Shown here: positions 49,049 to 60,190 of the stretch, one piece after another | How positions within the stretch are numbered: position 1 is the first letter of the stretch | Layout of the letters: the number at the start of each line of letters is the position of its first letter | Source of the DNA: Streptomyces sp. NBC_01260 | GTDB taxonomy: Bacteria; Actinomycetota; Actinomycetes; Streptomycetales; Streptomycetaceae | DNA: 64,000 nucleotides | Direction of reading: 5' to 3' | Assembly (NCBI RefSeq): GCF_036226405.1 | Contig: NZ_CP108464.1 | Location: forward strand, 5,642,001-5,706,000 | The notes under the pieces: model-generated | Database searches by the model: none | Told to the model about the DNA's origin: nothing | The model's input: only the letters and a program-made list of their open reading frames with translations | Translations under genes and position numbers: made by a program

Positions 49049-51531
49049 TGTTCACCCCGCACGTGCCGAACGGTCTTGCCCGCGCGGCCGTACGCTTCAA
49101 GCCCTCGTCGTTCGTGGGTACCTTCGTCGCCCTCCTGCTCGCGGCGGCCATCGTCTCCGCCTGCGGCATCCTGCTGGAGACCGGCCTGCGCGCGTCCGTC
49201 CCGCCCGACCGCTACGCCAAGGCGCCGGTGGTCGTCGCCGCCGACCAGCAGGCCCGCCTGACCGTCGGCAGCGGGGAGGACCGCCACGTGGAGGCCAGTG
49301 CGCTGCCGGACACCGCCCGGCTGTCCGACGCGCTGGTCGCGAAGGCCGCCTCCGCCCCCGGCGCCGCGGCCGCGATCGGCGACGTCGGCTACCCCGTGCA
49401 CCTGGGCACCGACCCACTCACCGCGCACGGCTGGGGCTCCACCGCCCTCACCGGCACCCGGCTCGCGTCCGGCGACGCACCGCGCACCGGCGAGGTCGTC
49501 GTCCCGGCCGGCAGCGACAAGGCCCGGACCGGGGACCGCGTCACCCTGGACACCCCGGCGGGCGCGAAGGAGTTCCGGGTCTCCGGCACCACCGCCACCG
49601 ACGCCACCGTCTGGTTCACCGACCGCCAGGCCGTGGCGCTCTCCGGCCACCCCGGCCGGGTCGACGCCATCGCCGTACTCGCCGCCGACGGCACCGCCAC
49701 GGACACCCTCGCCCGCCAGATCACCGACGCCGTGGGCCACACCTCCGGCGCCAGGGTCAGCACCGGGAACGACCGCGGTGCGGTGGAGGACCCGGGCCTC
49801 GCCGCCGCCAAGGAACTCCTGGCCGGGCTCGGCGGCTCCTTCGGCGGCATCGCCGCGATGGTCGCCGTCTTCACCGCCGCCGGTACGGTCGCCCTCTCCG
49901 TCGGCCAGCGCAGCCGCGAATTCGCCCTGCTGCGTGCGATCGGCGCCACCCCGCGCCAGCTGCGCCGCACCATCGCCACCGAGTCCCTGCTCGTCGCACC
50001 GCTCGCCGGGGCGGTCGGCTGCCTGCCCGGAATCGCCCTGGCCACCTGGTGGTTCGGCCAGCTCAAGGAGAAGGGCGCCATCCCCGAGGCCGTGCGGCTG
50101 CAGGTCTCCTGGCTGCCGCTGACGATCGCCGTCGCCGCCACGATGCTCACCGCGCTGGGTGCCGGATACACCGCCGCGCGCCGTCCGGCGAAGACGAAGC
50201 CGGGCCTCGCCCTCGCCCAGTCCGCCGTGGAACGAGCGCCGTTCGGCTGGATCCGTACGCCGCTGGGCATCGCCGCCCTGGCCGGCGGCGCCGTCTTCGC
50301 GGGCATCGCCGCCTCGCAGACCGGCGAGGACGCGGCCAACGCCGCACTCGGTGTGGTCATGCTCTTCATGCTCGCGGTCGGCCTGCTCGGCCCGCTGATC
50401 GCCCGGATCTGCGCCTCGCTCCTGGGACTCCCGCTGCGGGCCGGTGGCGCGTCGGCCTCGCTGGCCGCGGCCAACTCCCGTGCCAACTCCCGGCGGATGG
50501 CCTCAGCGATCACGCCGATCGTGCTCGCCATGGCCTTCTCCTCGACCCTGGTCTTCATGCACACCAGCGAGGACCGGGCGATCGAGCACCAGCAGCGCGA
50601 CGGCATCACCGCCGACCACATCGTCTCCGCGCCGGCCGGTCTCGCCTCCGACGCCACCGAGCGGGCCGCCGCGACCCCCGGCGTCTCCACCGCCGTCGGC
50701 CTGCTCCGCACCTCCGTCCTGGTGCCCTCCGGCTCGGGCGGGGACAAGTGGCTGGCGAACTCCGCCGCGCAGGGAGTCATCGGTTCGGGCCGTGAACTCG
50801 CCGAGGTCCAGGACCTCGACGTCCGCACGGGATCGCTCGACGCCCTCGCCCCGGGCACCGTCGCGATCGACACCACGCTGGCCGACTCGGTGAAGCTGCA
50901 CACCGGCGACCGCCTCGCGCTGCGCCTGCCGGACGGCACCGAGGCGTCCCCGAAGATCGTCGCGGTCTACGGCCGGGGTCTGGGCACCGGACTCGTCACC
51001 CTGCCCGCCAACGATCTGCGGGGCCACGTCACCTCGCCGTACGCCTCCGACGTACTGGTACGGGCCACCCCGGCGGGCGCGGGGCGGCTCGCCGCACTCG
51101 GCACCGTGACCGATCCCTCCGGCTACGCCACCGCGCAGAGCCGGGACCGTGAACTCAACGCCTGGGCCAACACCGTCATGGCCGCGGTCCTCGGTGGATT
51201 CGCCGCCGTCGCGGCGGTCAACACGCTGGTGATGACCGTCCTGGACCGGCGCAGGGAACTGACCATGCTCCGGCTCGTCGGCTCCACCCGCCGTCAGGTC
51301 ATGGGCATGATCCGCTGGGAGGCCCTGCTGGTCACCGTGGCCGGGGCGGCGCTCGGCACGGCCATCGCGCTGGCCACCCTCATCCCGATGATGCGGGGCC
51401 TGACGGGCGAATCCCCGTACATTCCACCGGCGTTGTACGGATCGTTCCTGGCCGCGACCGTGGGCCTCGGCCTGGCCGCCGCCCTGGTGCCGGCCCGCGC
51501 CGCCCTGAGCCGGGCCGCGGCCCGTCCGTAG
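49048..51531 (+). CDS. FtsX-like ABC permease, two-module type
   Basis: 827 residues with two FtsX-like modules and large extracytoplasmic loops. Membrane segments are near residues 20-40, 265-295, 320-340, 350-375, 415-455, 490-510, 710-735, 760-780 and 800-820. The paired coupling loops LRAIGATPRQLRRTIATES and LRLVGSTRRQVMGMIRWE are conserved. Such transporters export peptides or lipids or sense antimicrobial peptides. It starts one base before the end of the ATPase gene. An HD-domain gene follows 9 bp later. Confidence 0.92.
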   Translation: MFTPHVPNGLARAAVRFKPSSFVGTFVALLLAAAIVSACGILLETGLRASVPPDRYAKAPVVVAADQQARLTVGSGEDRHVEASALPDTARLSDALVAKAASAPGAAAAIGDVGYPVHLGTDPLTAHGWGSTALTGTRLASGDAPRTGEVVVPAGSDKARTGDRVTLDTPAGAKEFRVSGTTATDATVWFTDRQAVALSGHPGRVDAIAVLAADGTATDTLARQITDAVGHTSGARVSTGNDRGAVEDPGLAAAKELLAGLGGSFGGIAAMVAVFTAAGTVALSVGQRSREFALLRAIGATPRQLRRTIATESLLVAPLAGAVGCLPGIALATWWFGQLKEKGAIPEAVRLQVSWLPLTIAVAATMLTALGAGYTAARRPAKTKPGLALAQSAVERAPFGWIRTPLGIAALAGGAVFAGIAASQTGEDAANAALGVVMLFMLAVGLLGPLIARICASLLGLPLRAGGASASLAAANSRANSRRMASAITPIVLAMAFSSTLVFMHTSEDRAIEHQQRDGITADHIVSAPAGLASDATERAAATPGVSTAVGLLRTSVLVPSGSGGDKWLANSAAQGVIGSGRELAEVQDLDVRTGSLDALAPGTVAIDTTLADSVKLHTGDRLALRLPDGTEASPKIVAVYGRGLGTGLVTLPANDLRGHVTSPYASDVLVRATPAGAGRLAALGTVTDPSGYATAQSRDRELNAWANTVMAAVLGGFAAVAAVNTLVMTVLDRRRELTMLRLVGSTRRQVMGMIRWEALLVTVAGAALGTAIALATLIPMMRGLTGESPYIPPALYGSFLAATVGLGLAAALVPARAALSRAAARP

Positions 51532-51540
51532 AGTCGGGCC

Positions 51541-52026
51541 ATGACAGCACCACGCGCGCAGCTGACCCTGGCCGACGTCGAGCGCATCGCCCGCGAGGCC
51601 CACGAGGGCCAACGGGACAAGGCGGGCCGCCCGTACGCCGAACATCTCGCGGCCGTCGCCGAGGGCGTACGGGCCAGGGGCGGCAGCGACGACCAGATCG
51701 CGGCGGCCTGGCTGCACGACGCGGTCGAGGACGACGCGCTGTCGGCGCGGTGGCTGGCCGGGGCCGCTCTGCCGCAGCGGGTCAAGGACATGGTCCTCGC
51801 CGTCAGCAAGCGGCACGGCGAGGACCTGCCCGCGTACACCCGCCGCATCCTGGCCACCCCGGGCGCACTGCTGATCAAGGAGTCCGATCTCGCGCACAAC
51901 GCCGACCCGGCCCGGCTCGCGGTGCTGGACCCGGCGACCCGTACCCGGCTGGCCGAGAAGTATGCGCAGGTACGGAGCCTGCTCGGACTCACCGCACCGG
52001 AAACGCCCACCGAACAGCGGTATTGA
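51541..52026 (+). CDS. HD-domain phosphohydrolase-like protein
   Basis: 161 residues. Motifs of the RelA/SpoT-type HD fold are present: REAHEGQRDKAGRPYAEHLA, WLHDAVEDD and ESDLAHNADPARL, so the metal-binding His and Asp residues are intact, but no synthetase or TGS domain follows. Small proteins of this sort may hydrolyse (p)ppGpp or other nucleotides. ATG at 51541 has no ribosome site; TAGAGT with a 6-base gap suggests leaderless transcription from inside the preceding stop codon. A terminator follows. Confidence 0.88.
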   Translation: MTAPRAQLTLADVERIAREAHEGQRDKAGRPYAEHLAAVAEGVRARGGSDDQIAAAWLHDAVEDDALSARWLAGAALPQRVKDMVLAVSKRHGEDLPAYTRRILATPGALLIKESDLAHNADPARLAVLDPATRTRLAEKYAQVRSLLGLTAPETPTEQRY

Positions 52027-52034
52027 GCCAACAC

Positions 52035-52068
52035 GGCGAAGCCCGGCCCCTCGGGGCCGGGCTTCGCC
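52035..52068. terminator. Bidirectional terminator
   Basis: Perfect 16-bp arms GGCGAAGCCCGGCCCC and GGGGCCGGGCTTCGCC, between the convergent HD and acyltransferase genes. Confidence 0.85.
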
Positions 52069-52073
52069 ATGTC

Positions 52074-53225
52074 TCAGATCTTGGCGGCGTCCCGTCGGAA
52101 CGCCCAGTTCATGTCCGGTTCGGTCACGCATCGCATGACCCGCCGTACCGGCGGCGTGCACAGCAGCGTCACCCCGACCGATGCGGCCACGGTGACGATC
52201 ACCAGACCGGTCGGGGAGACCAGCCAGTCGTTGCGGTCGAAGATGCCCGCGTAGTCGGCGCCCTTCACCAGGAACCCGTGCAGCAGATAGCCGCAGATCG
52301 TCCCGGCGCCCAGCACCGTGAACCACATGTGGCGGCGCGGCACCCAGGCCAGGAACCCGATGGTGAGCAGCGTCGCGCAGCCGAACAGCGCGAGGGTCAT
52401 CACCGCGCCGGACCACCACGGGGCGTTCATGTCCTGGGCGCTGGAGTCGCGCAGGAACCAGCCCAGCTGCATCCGGGGCGCCGCCCAGTAGGCGAAGACC
52501 GCCGCACCGGCGAACAGCGGCAGCGCGAGCAGCTGCACCTCGCGGCGCTTGACCAGCCGGAAGTGTTCGGGCTTGAGCTGGAGTCCGAGCACGAAGAACG
52601 GCAGGAACTGCAGAACGCGCGGCAGGTCGAGATCGTCGCCGATGCTGGGGGCGAACGAGGCGAGGACGGCGATCGCGAGCGAGACCGCCAGCGGGTGGCG
52701 CAGGTTCTGCCAGATCGGCGTGGTGAGCCGCCAGATGAACAGCGCGGCCAGGAACCAGGTGAGGTACCAGGGCTCCAGCAGGCTGATCGCCGTATCGGGC
52801 GAGTCGTTCGCGTACCGCCGGAACAGCGAGTACGCCGTCTCGAACACCACATACGGCACGGCGACCCCCGTGACCAGGCGCTTCACCTTGGCGGGGGTCA
52901 GGCTGAACGAACGTGAGAAATAGCCGGAAATGATGATGAAGGCCGGCATGTGGAAGGTGTACGTCACCATGTACAGCGCGCGGGCCGCCCTGCTTCCCTC
53001 CATGACCGGCACCCACGAGTGCGCCACCGCGACCAGCACGATGGCGAGGTATTTGGCGTTGTCGAAGTAGGCGTCACGCTTCTTCGCAGGCGCGTTCTGC
53101 GCAGGCCGCTCCGCCACCGCGGAGGGGGAGTCCGGGGTCCTCGCGGGCGCTTGGGGTCTGGGCTCCGACTCCCGGGTCTCCGGTGGGAGCGGGGCCCTCT
53201 GAAATACGTTCGGAGCGTGGAACAT
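52074..53225 (-). CDS. Membrane acyltransferase (acyltransferase 3 family)
   Basis: 383 residues from ATG at 53225, chosen because AGGG lies 8 bases upstream; a frame to 53270 is open. An N-terminal disordered Pro/Ala-rich stretch precedes about ten transmembrane segments. The family's start pattern appears as DAYFDNAKYLAIVLVAVAHS, with the conserved His, and MPAFIIISGYFSRS follows. Such proteins move acyl groups onto extracytoplasmic sugars or envelope polymers. The substrate is not clear. The upstream region is unusually AT-rich with paired inverted repeats. Confidence 0.88.
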   Translation of the reverse strand: MFHAPNVFQRAPLPPETRESEPRPQAPARTPDSPSAVAERPAQNAPAKKRDAYFDNAKYLAIVLVAVAHSWVPVMEGSRAARALYMVTYTFHMPAFIIISGYFSRSFSLTPAKVKRLVTGVAVPYVVFETAYSLFRRYANDSPDTAISLLEPWYLTWFLAALFIWRLTTPIWQNLRHPLAVSLAIAVLASFAPSIGDDLDLPRVLQFLPFFVLGLQLKPEHFRLVKRREVQLLALPLFAGAAVFAYWAAPRMQLGWFLRDSSAQDMNAPWWSGAVMTLALFGCATLLTIGFLAWVPRRHMWFTVLGAGTICGYLLHGFLVKGADYAGIFDRNDWLVSPTGLVIVTVAASVGVTLLCTPPVRRVMRCVTEPDMNWAFRRDAAKI

Positions 53226-53705
53226 CTCAAGCACCCTAGACGTCTCGATTGCATTTCGTAAAACCGCCATCGGATATCGCGTGTGCCCGGTTGATTAAAA
53301 GCCAAACCTTTGATTTGCGCCCGATATGGGCGCATTAATCCTCCTTAAATGGCGCATATCGCCAGGCGGTTGGGGGAAGTGAATTACGTCGCGTTGGACC
53401 CGGGGAATTCCATGTGAATAAAGTGTGTGGATAAGGAAACGATCACCGTTGAAGATCATTCCCGCCATCGGGTCATCGCTGCGCGCTTCTCCTCGCGCCC
53501 CCCTTGCGGCTGTTGGGCCGGCGGGCCGCGCCCAGGCCTCGCGCACCGGCGCGCAACCGGCGCAAGATGGCGCGATACCGACCGGTCCATGCGTCACCTG
53601 GCAGCGACCACAGGGGAGTTGGTGGCACGATGGACGCAAACGGAGGTGTGCGCGGCCGCACGCTTCCGGGCCGGCAAGGCGGACCGACCGAGGGTGTGAT
53701 CAGTC
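53226..53705. other. AT-rich intergenic region with two inverted repeats
   Basis: 480 bp between divergent genes. GCGCCC-GATAT-GGGCGC lies at 53317-53333 and GGCG-CATAT-CGCC at 53351-53363, with centres 32 bp apart, about three helical turns. The A+T content is well above the rest of the window. No convincing ORF. Confidence 0.5.
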
Positions 53706-53900
53706 GTGGCCATTTCACTGTCTGTGGTGCTTCTTTTGGCGATCATCCTGGTGGTCCTGATCCGAGGCGGCTCCATCAAGGCCGGACCCGCGATCGTCGC
53801 GGTGCTCTTCGGCTTCTTCCTGGCATCGACCGGCATGGCGCCGTCGATCCAGAAGTTCATGGACTCGATAGCGCAGAGCATCAACCAGATCAGCTTCTGA
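53706..53900 (+). CDS. Small membrane protein, function unknown
   Basis: 64 residues from GTG at 53706, with GAGGG 9 bases upstream. Two hydrophobic segments (residues 3-20 and 27-45) are followed by an amphipathic tail (QKFMDSIAQSINQISF). I recall a short conserved membrane protein next to tig in streptomycetes but cannot name a family or role. It is followed by a strong terminator. Confidence 0.75.
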   Translation: MAISLSVVLLLAIILVVLIRGGSIKAGPAIVAVLFGFFLASTGMAPSIQKFMDSIAQSINQISF

Positions 53901-53959
53901 TCCGGGGCCGCGGATCAGCAGCTGATCCGCGGCCGCTCCACACCCCCGGGAACGCAAAA

Positions 53960-54004
53960 GGCCCGGTCCGGCGGCATCCGAGAAGGATGCCGCCGGACCG
54001 GGCC
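53960..54004. terminator. Strong bidirectional terminator
   Basis: Perfect 20-bp arms starting GGCCCGGTCC with a 5-base loop, between the small membrane gene and the leftward tRNA-Gly. Confidence 0.9.
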
Positions 54005-54011
54005 CGAGCCA

Positions 54012-54085
54012 TGGAGCGGGCGACGGGAATCGAACCCGCGTAGCTAGTTTGGAAGACTAGTGCTCTACCATTGAGCTACGCCCGC
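54012..54085 (-). tRNA. tRNA-Gly (anticodon TCC)
   Basis: Full cloverleaf on the minus strand: acceptor GCGGGCG with CGCCCGC, anticodon stem CTAGT/ACTAG around the loop CTTCCAA (anticodon TCC), T-loop GTTCGATTC, and CCA encoded at the 3' end (54012-54014). Confidence 0.96.
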
Positions 54086-54251
54086 ATGCAACTCGCCGCA
54101 GGTCACCAGGACCGCGGCACGAGAAGCATCGTAGCGGGTCGCGGGCGCTGCCCGCACACCCGATCCCCGCACCCGGTGTCGCGTTGTGCGACGTCCGGGG
54201 AAAAGCGGCCGATCCACTGCCGGTCTGCATGTACCCTACGTGTCGCACCGA

Positions 54252-54328
54252 CGGGGTGTGGCGCAGCTTGGTAGCGCGTCCGCTTTGGGAGCGGAAGGTC
54301 GTCGGTTCGAATCCGGCCACCCCGACCA
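54252..54328 (+). tRNA. tRNA-Pro (anticodon TGG)
   Basis: 77 nt including encoded CCA. Acceptor CGGGGTG pairs with CACCCCG; anticodon stem TCCGC/GCGGA around the loop TTTGGGA (anticodon TGG); T-loop GTTCGAATC. Confidence 0.96.
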
Positions 54329-54478
54329 CCGGCAAGGTCGCATTGTGGGAGTTCTACCCCTTGCCGTTACTATGCAAAATGCGTGCCCGTGTGTCTGATG
54401 TACCGGGCTCGGTCCGCGAAGCCGCCTCGTGTGCGGTGGAGCAGAACCCCAAGAAGTCAGCCACAAGGAGACCGAACC

Positions 54479-55885
54479 GTGAAGAGCGCCGTGGAGACCC
54501 TGAACCCGACCCGGGTTCGGCTCAGCATTGAGGTGCCCTTCGAGGAGCTCAAGGACAGCCTCGACGCGGCGTACAAGAAGATCAACCAGCAGGTCACGGT
54601 GAAGGGGTTCCGCAAGGGCAAGATCCCCAACCGGGTCATCGACCAGCGGTTCGGCCGTGGTGCGGTGCTGGAGGAGGCCGTCAACGACGCGCTCCCGAAG
54701 TTCTACACCGAGGCCGTCAACGAGGGAGAGCTCAACGTCCTCGGCCAGCCGGAGGTCGACATCACGGAGCTGAAGGACGGCGAACTGCTGGCCTTCACCG
54801 CCGAGGTTGACGTACGCCCCGAGATCGAGATTCCGGACTACTCCGGCATCGAGGTCACCGTCGACGCCCTTGAGGTCAGCGACGAGGACATCGAGAAGGC
54901 CGTGGAGCAGCTCCGCGAGCGCTTCGCCTCGACCAACCCGGTCGAGCGCGCCGCCGCCGACGGCGACGTCGTGACGATCGACCTGACCGCCAAGGTCGAG
55001 GGCGAGGTCCTGGAGGACGGCGTGGCCGAGGGTGTTTCGTACACCATCGGTTCCGGCGAGCTCCTCGAAGGCATCGACGATGCGGTCACCGGCCTGGAGG
55101 CGGGTGGCGAGACCACCTTCACCTCCGAGCTGAAGGGCGGCTCGGCCGAGGGCAAGGAGGCCGAGGTCACCGTCAAGGTCACCGCGGTCGCCGCCCGTGA
55201 GCTTCCCGAGCTGGACGACGAGTTCGCCCAGATGGCGAGCGAGTTCGACACGCTCGACGAGCTCAAGGCCGACAGCCGCAAGCGCCTGGAGAACACCAAG
55301 CAGTACGACCAGGCCACCCAGGCCCAGGAGCGCGTCCTGGAGGAGCTGCTGAAGCTCGCCGAGGTCCCGATCCCCGAGAAGCTGCTCGCGGACGAGGTCC
55401 AGACCCGCAAGCACAACCTGGAGCACCACCAGCTCGGCCAGATGGGTCTCGACCTGGAGAAGTACCTGGAGATCCAGGGCAAGACCCTTGAGGAGTTCGA
55501 GGCGGAGACCTCCGAGCAGGCCATCAAGGGCATCAAGACCCAGTTCATCCTTGACGAGCTCGTCAACAAGGAGAAGCTGAACGTCAACCAGGAGGAGCTC
55601 ACCGAGCACCTCATGCGGCGCGCGCAGTCCTCCGGCATGAGCCCCGACCAGTTCGCCCAGGCCGTCGTCGAGGGTGGCCAGGTGCCGATGCTCGTCGGCG
55701 AGGTCGCCCGCGGCAAGGCGCTCGCCGTGGTCGTCGAGGCCGCCAAGGTCGTCGACACCAACGGTGAGGTCGTCGAGCTGGAAGACGACGAAGACGTGGC
55801 GGAGGAGGCCACCGAGGCGGTCGAGGCCGCCGAGGGCACCACCGACGCCGTGGCCGACGCGGCCGAGGAGAAGACCGAGGCCTGA
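54479..55885 (+). CDS. tig: Trigger factor
   Basis: 468 residues from GTG at 54479 with AAGGAG 8 bases upstream. The ribosome-binding domain includes [17 protein letters not shown], the FKBP-type PPIase middle domain (about 155-240) and a helical C-terminal chaperone domain. The C-terminal 45 residues are an acidic Glu/Ala/Asp tail. It binds nascent chains and catalyses proline isomerisation at the ribosome exit. It leads the tig-clpP1-clpP2-clpX block, a conserved protein-quality neighbourhood, and a terminator separates it from clpP1. Confidence 0.97.
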   Translation: MKSAVETLNPTRVRLSIEVPFEELKDSLDAAYKKINQQVTVKGFRKGKIPNRVIDQRFGRGAVLEEAVNDALPKFYTEAVNEGELNVLGQPEVDITELKDGELLAFTAEVDVRPEIEIPDYSGIEVTVDALEVSDEDIEKAVEQLRERFASTNPVERAAADGDVVTIDLTAKVEGEVLEDGVAEGVSYTIGSGELLEGIDDAVTGLEAGGETTFTSELKGGSAEGKEAEVTVKVTAVAARELPELDDEFAQMASEFDTLDELKADSRKRLENTKQYDQATQAQERVLEELLKLAEVPIPEKLLADEVQTRKHNLEHHQLGQMGLDLEKYLEIQGKTLEEFEAETSEQAIKGIKTQFILDELVNKEKLNVNQEELTEHLMRRAQSSGMSPDQFAQAVVEGGQVPMLVGEVARGKALAVVVEAAKVVDTNGEVVELEDDEDVAEEATEAVEAAEGTTDAVADAAEEKTEA

Positions 55886-55903
55886 GCCTCGCTCCGAACA
55901 CGT

Positions 55904-55943
55904 ACGACGGGCTCCGGACGCAATCGCGTCCGGAGCCCGTCGT
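55904..55943 (+). terminator. Terminator of tig
   Basis: Perfect 18-bp arms starting ACGACGGGCTCC with a 4-base loop, 18 bp after the stop. Confidence 0.9.
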
Positions 55944-55988
55944 CGTATCGGCGGACGTCCCCCACAACCCGTGTGCGGACTACGGAGC

Positions 55989-56005
55989 TTGCGCTCCCAG
56001 CGAAC
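55989..56005. promoter_or_regulatory. ClgR-type activator site before clpP1
   Basis: On the minus strand GTTCGC-TGGGA-GCGCAA, matching the ClgR motif GTTCGC-N5-GCG from memory, 134-150 bp upstream of clpP1. Confidence 0.75.
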
Positions 56006-56138
56006 AGTTGCGGAAGCGGGATGGCGTTGTCCCACCTGCGCGTTAGGGTCCATGAATAGGAAGGGTCGGGGAGTCCCGGCCCACCCGGTACGAAGACGCT
56101 GAGACGGCCGGAGCCGTCAGAGACGAGCAGGTGGATAC

Positions 56139-56756
56139 GTGACGAATCTGATGCCCTACGCCGCCGGAGAGCCGTCCCTCGGTGGAGGCCTCGGTGACCA
56201 GGTCTACAGCCGACTGCTCGGCGAGCGCATCATCTTCCTCGGTCAGCAGGTCGACGATGACATCGCCAACAAGATCACCGCGCAGCTGCTCCTCCTTGCC
56301 GCCGACCCGGACAAGGACATCTACCTCTACATCAACAGCCCCGGCGGTTCGGTGACGGCCGGCATGGCGGTCTACGACACCATGCAGTACATCCCGAACG
56401 ACGTGGTCACCATCGGTATGGGCATGGCGGCCTCGATGGGCCAGTTCCTGCTCACCGGCGGCACCGCCGGCAAGCGCTTCGCGCTCCCGAACACCGACAT
56501 CCTCATGCACCAGGGTTCGGCCGGTATCGGCGGTACGGCCTCGGACATCAAGATCCAGGCCCAGTACCTGCTGCGCACCAAGCAGCGGATGGCGGAGATC
56601 ACCGCCCGCCACTCCGGCCAGACCGTGGAGACGATCATCCGCGACGGCGACCGCGACCGCTGGTACACCGCGGAGGAGGCCAAGGACTACGGCCTCATCG
56701 ACGAGATCATCACGATCGCGTCGGGCGTTCCGGGCGGCGGCGGCACCGGTGCCTGA
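56139..56756 (+). CDS. clpP1: ATP-dependent Clp protease proteolytic subunit 1
   Basis: 205 residues from GTG at 56139. The triad is Ser99 (GMAASMGQF), His124 (LMHQGS) and an Asp in the DGDRDRWYT segment. With ClpP2 it forms the mixed tetradecamer that degrades substrates fed by ClpX or ClpC. The ClgR-like box upstream and the adjacent clpP2, 94 bp downstream, fit the known clpP1-clpP2 operon of Streptomyces. The N-terminal 15 residues are less conserved. Confidence 0.96.
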   Translation: MTNLMPYAAGEPSLGGGLGDQVYSRLLGERIIFLGQQVDDDIANKITAQLLLLAADPDKDIYLYINSPGGSVTAGMAVYDTMQYIPNDVVTIGMGMAASMGQFLLTGGTAGKRFALPNTDILMHQGSAGIGGTASDIKIQAQYLLRTKQRMAEITARHSGQTVETIIRDGDRDRWYTAEEAKDYGLIDEIITIASGVPGGGGTGA

Positions 56757-56850
56757 TCCGGCTCCCACCGGACCGCGTCGCACTGCACCGCATCTCTCGT
56801 ACGCCGAGACACCCAGCCCACAGAACGCCACCAGGATGGTGAACACCCAC

Positions 56851-57519
56851 ATGAACAACTTCTCCGGCGCCTCCGCGAGCGGCCTCTACACCGGCCCGCA
56901 GGTGGACAACCGCTACATCGTGCCGCGCTTCGTGGAGCGCACCTCGCAGGGCGTGCGTGAGTACGACCCGTACGCGAAGCTCTTCGAGGAGCGCGTGATC
57001 TTCCTCGGGGTGCAGATCGACGACGCCTCCGCCAACGACGTCATGGCGCAGCTGCTGTGCCTGGAGTCGATGGACCCGGACCGGGACATCTCGATCTACA
57101 TCAACAGCCCCGGCGGCTCGTTCACCGCGCTCACCGCGATCTACGACACGATGCAGTTCGTGAAGCCGGACATCCAGACGGTCTGCATGGGACAGGCGGC
57201 CTCCGCCGCGGCCGTGCTGCTCGCCGCGGGTACCCCGGGCAAGCGTCTGGCGCTGCCGAACGCGCGTATCCTGATCCACCAGCCGTCCTCGCAGACCGGC
57301 CGTGAGCAGCTCTCCGACCTGGAGATCGCGGCCAACGAGATCCTGCGGATGCGGAGCCAGCTGGAGGAACTGCTGGCCAAGCACTCCACCACGCCGATCG
57401 AGAAGATCCGCGACGACATCGAGCGGGACAAGATCCTGACCGCCGATGACGCCCTGGCCTACGGCCTGGTCGACCAGATCGTCGCGACCCGCAAGAGCGC
57501 GGCCGGAGCGGCCGCCTGA
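56851..57519 (+). CDS. clpP2: ATP-dependent Clp protease proteolytic subunit 2
   Basis: 222 residues from ATG at 56851 (ATG 56836 and GTG 56839 are alternatives; GGTG lies 9 bases upstream of the chosen start). The protein reads [20 protein letters not shown], a typical ClpP2 N-terminus with a propeptide-like lead, and has the catalytic Ser in [12 protein letters not shown] and His in LIHQPSS. It partners with ClpP1 in the mixed protease. It is probably co-transcribed with clpP1. Confidence 0.95.
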   Translation: MNNFSGASASGLYTGPQVDNRYIVPRFVERTSQGVREYDPYAKLFEERVIFLGVQIDDASANDVMAQLLCLESMDPDRDISIYINSPGGSFTALTAIYDTMQFVKPDIQTVCMGQAASAAAVLLAAGTPGKRLALPNARILIHQPSSQTGREQLSDLEIAANEILRMRSQLEELLAKHSTTPIEKIRDDIERDKILTADDALAYGLVDQIVATRKSAAGAAA

Positions 57520-57676
57520 CGTCGGCCTTTACCCCTTGGTACGGCAGGGTCATCCGGCCTCGGCCGTGTGAACCGTGCCAAGGGGGGCCCGAACGGGGGG
57601 CCAGGCAAGGTACCGTCGGATAGAGGCACCAGGAGCCGCTGAACCAGGCGTCTCCCAGGCGAAGGGGAAGCACCTC

Positions 57677-58975
<1,299 letters not shown>

Positions 58976-58990
58976 CGGTGGCGTAGACAC

Positions 58991-59039
58991 ACGCGAAGGG
59001 GCGCCCGGCCAGGTGAACTGGCCGGGCGCCCCTTCGCGT
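58991..59039. terminator. Strong bidirectional terminator after clpX
   Basis: Perfect 22-bp arms with a 5-base loop, between clpX and the leftward proline-rich membrane protein gene. Confidence 0.9.
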
Positions 59040-59047
59040 TGCCGGGA

Positions 59048-60040
59048 TCAGATCTTGGTGCGTGAGGTGTTGTAGAGCTTGGCGGTGAGACCCGCTGCGT
59101 CGTCTTGTGCCATCCCCTTGCCGGTCATGGCCAGGCCGAGGTCGACCCCGATCACTGTGCCCACCGTGCTGTAGTCGGCCCAGACGCAGATCGGGACGGT
59201 GAATTCCTTGGGTCCCTTGGTGGCGCCGTCGCCTTCCTTGTTCAGCACCTTCATGTCCTGGCACTTCATGAGGGCACCCTTGAAGCCGGCCGGCGTGACG
59301 GCCTTGGGGCTGCCGACCAGTTGGACGTCCATTCCTTCGGCGCCCTTCTTGAAGCCCGACTCCGCGTTGTTGAAGGCGTTGTTGATGACCTTCGCCGGAT
59401 CGGTGACGTCGCCCCAGAACCCCTGGAGCGTGATGGACTTGGCCGCGGCGGGATTGGCCTCCCCCGACTGGTAGGTGGCCCCGGCCTGCTGGGGGTCCTT
59501 GATCCCCAGGCCCTCGAGCGTGGTCTTGTCCTCGCCGGTGGCCGGTCCCGACTTCGATGCGCTGCCCTTCTTGTAACCGTCCAGCGTCGCCGCAGGCGTC
59601 AGCTTGTACCCCTTCGTGGAGTCCGCCACATCGCTGTTGCTCGCGCCTCCGCCCGACGTCAGGAAGTACACCCCGCCGCCGATGACCGCCAGCGCCACGA
59701 TCACGCCGCCGATGATCAGGCCCGTCTTCTTCTTGGGTTGCTGGGCCGGGGGGAACGGGGGCTGCTGGCCGTAGACCGGCTGGCCGCCGTACGGGGGAGT
59801 GGGGGGCTGCTGGCCGTACGGGCCGGGCTGCTGGGCCTGCGGGTAGCCGTAGCCGGGCTGCGGGGGCTGCTGCTGCGGCGGGACGCCCTGGGGGGCCTGC
59901 TGCGGGTACCCGTAACCGGGCTGCCCCTGCGGCTGGCCCTGCGGCGGCGGGCCGCCGTAGGGGCCCGGCTGCTGGCCGTACGGTCCGGGCTGGCCCTGGG
60001 GCGGCTGTCCGTCGTACGGGCCCGGCTGGTTGAAGCTCAT
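59048..60040 (-). CDS. Proline-rich single-pass membrane protein
   Basis: 330 residues from ATG at 60040 with AGGGG upstream. The first 100 residues are a low-complexity cytosolic tail of repeats such as PGPYGQQ and PGYGYPQ; then a basic KKK and one transmembrane helix (about 104-128); the C-terminal 200 residues are extracytoplasmic with two cysteines (MKCQDM and PICVW) that may form a disulphide. I do not know a named function for it. It lies between clpX and valS, with a terminator on the clpX side. Confidence 0.82.
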   Translation of the reverse strand: MSFNQPGPYDGQPPQGQPGPYGQQPGPYGGPPPQGQPQGQPGYGYPQQAPQGVPPQQQPPQPGYGYPQAQQPGPYGQQPPTPPYGGQPVYGQQPPFPPAQQPKKKTGLIIGGVIVALAVIGGGVYFLTSGGGASNSDVADSTKGYKLTPAATLDGYKKGSASKSGPATGEDKTTLEGLGIKDPQQAGATYQSGEANPAAAKSITLQGFWGDVTDPAKVINNAFNNAESGFKKGAEGMDVQLVGSPKAVTPAGFKGALMKCQDMKVLNKEGDGATKGPKEFTVPICVWADYSTVGTVIGVDLGLAMTGKGMAQDDAAGLTAKLYNTSRTKI

Positions 60041-60190
60041 CTGCGGTTTCCCCTGTTCGTGATGCTCATAAGTTCTTATACGTTCCGAACATCCTGACGG
60101 AAGGTCCGCGGGGGTGGGGTACCGGGAGGCACACCGTTACTCAACAAACCGGTTTCAGTGCATGACTGTGACGGCCCTAAACTGTGGGGC

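Noticed and set aside
53427..53699. 90-codon frame in the AT-rich spacer before the small membrane protein
   Set aside because: No ribosome site, mixed codon use and no recognisable domain.
54012..54328. tRNA genes as a possible integration site for a mobile element
   Set aside because: No integrase, no direct repeat of the tRNA 3' end and core genes on both sides.
59740..60035. Apparent tandem repeats near 60 kb, considered as a repeat array or CRISPR
   Set aside because: They are codon repeats of the Pro/Gln/Gly/Tyr tail of a real gene, irregular in length, without spacers.
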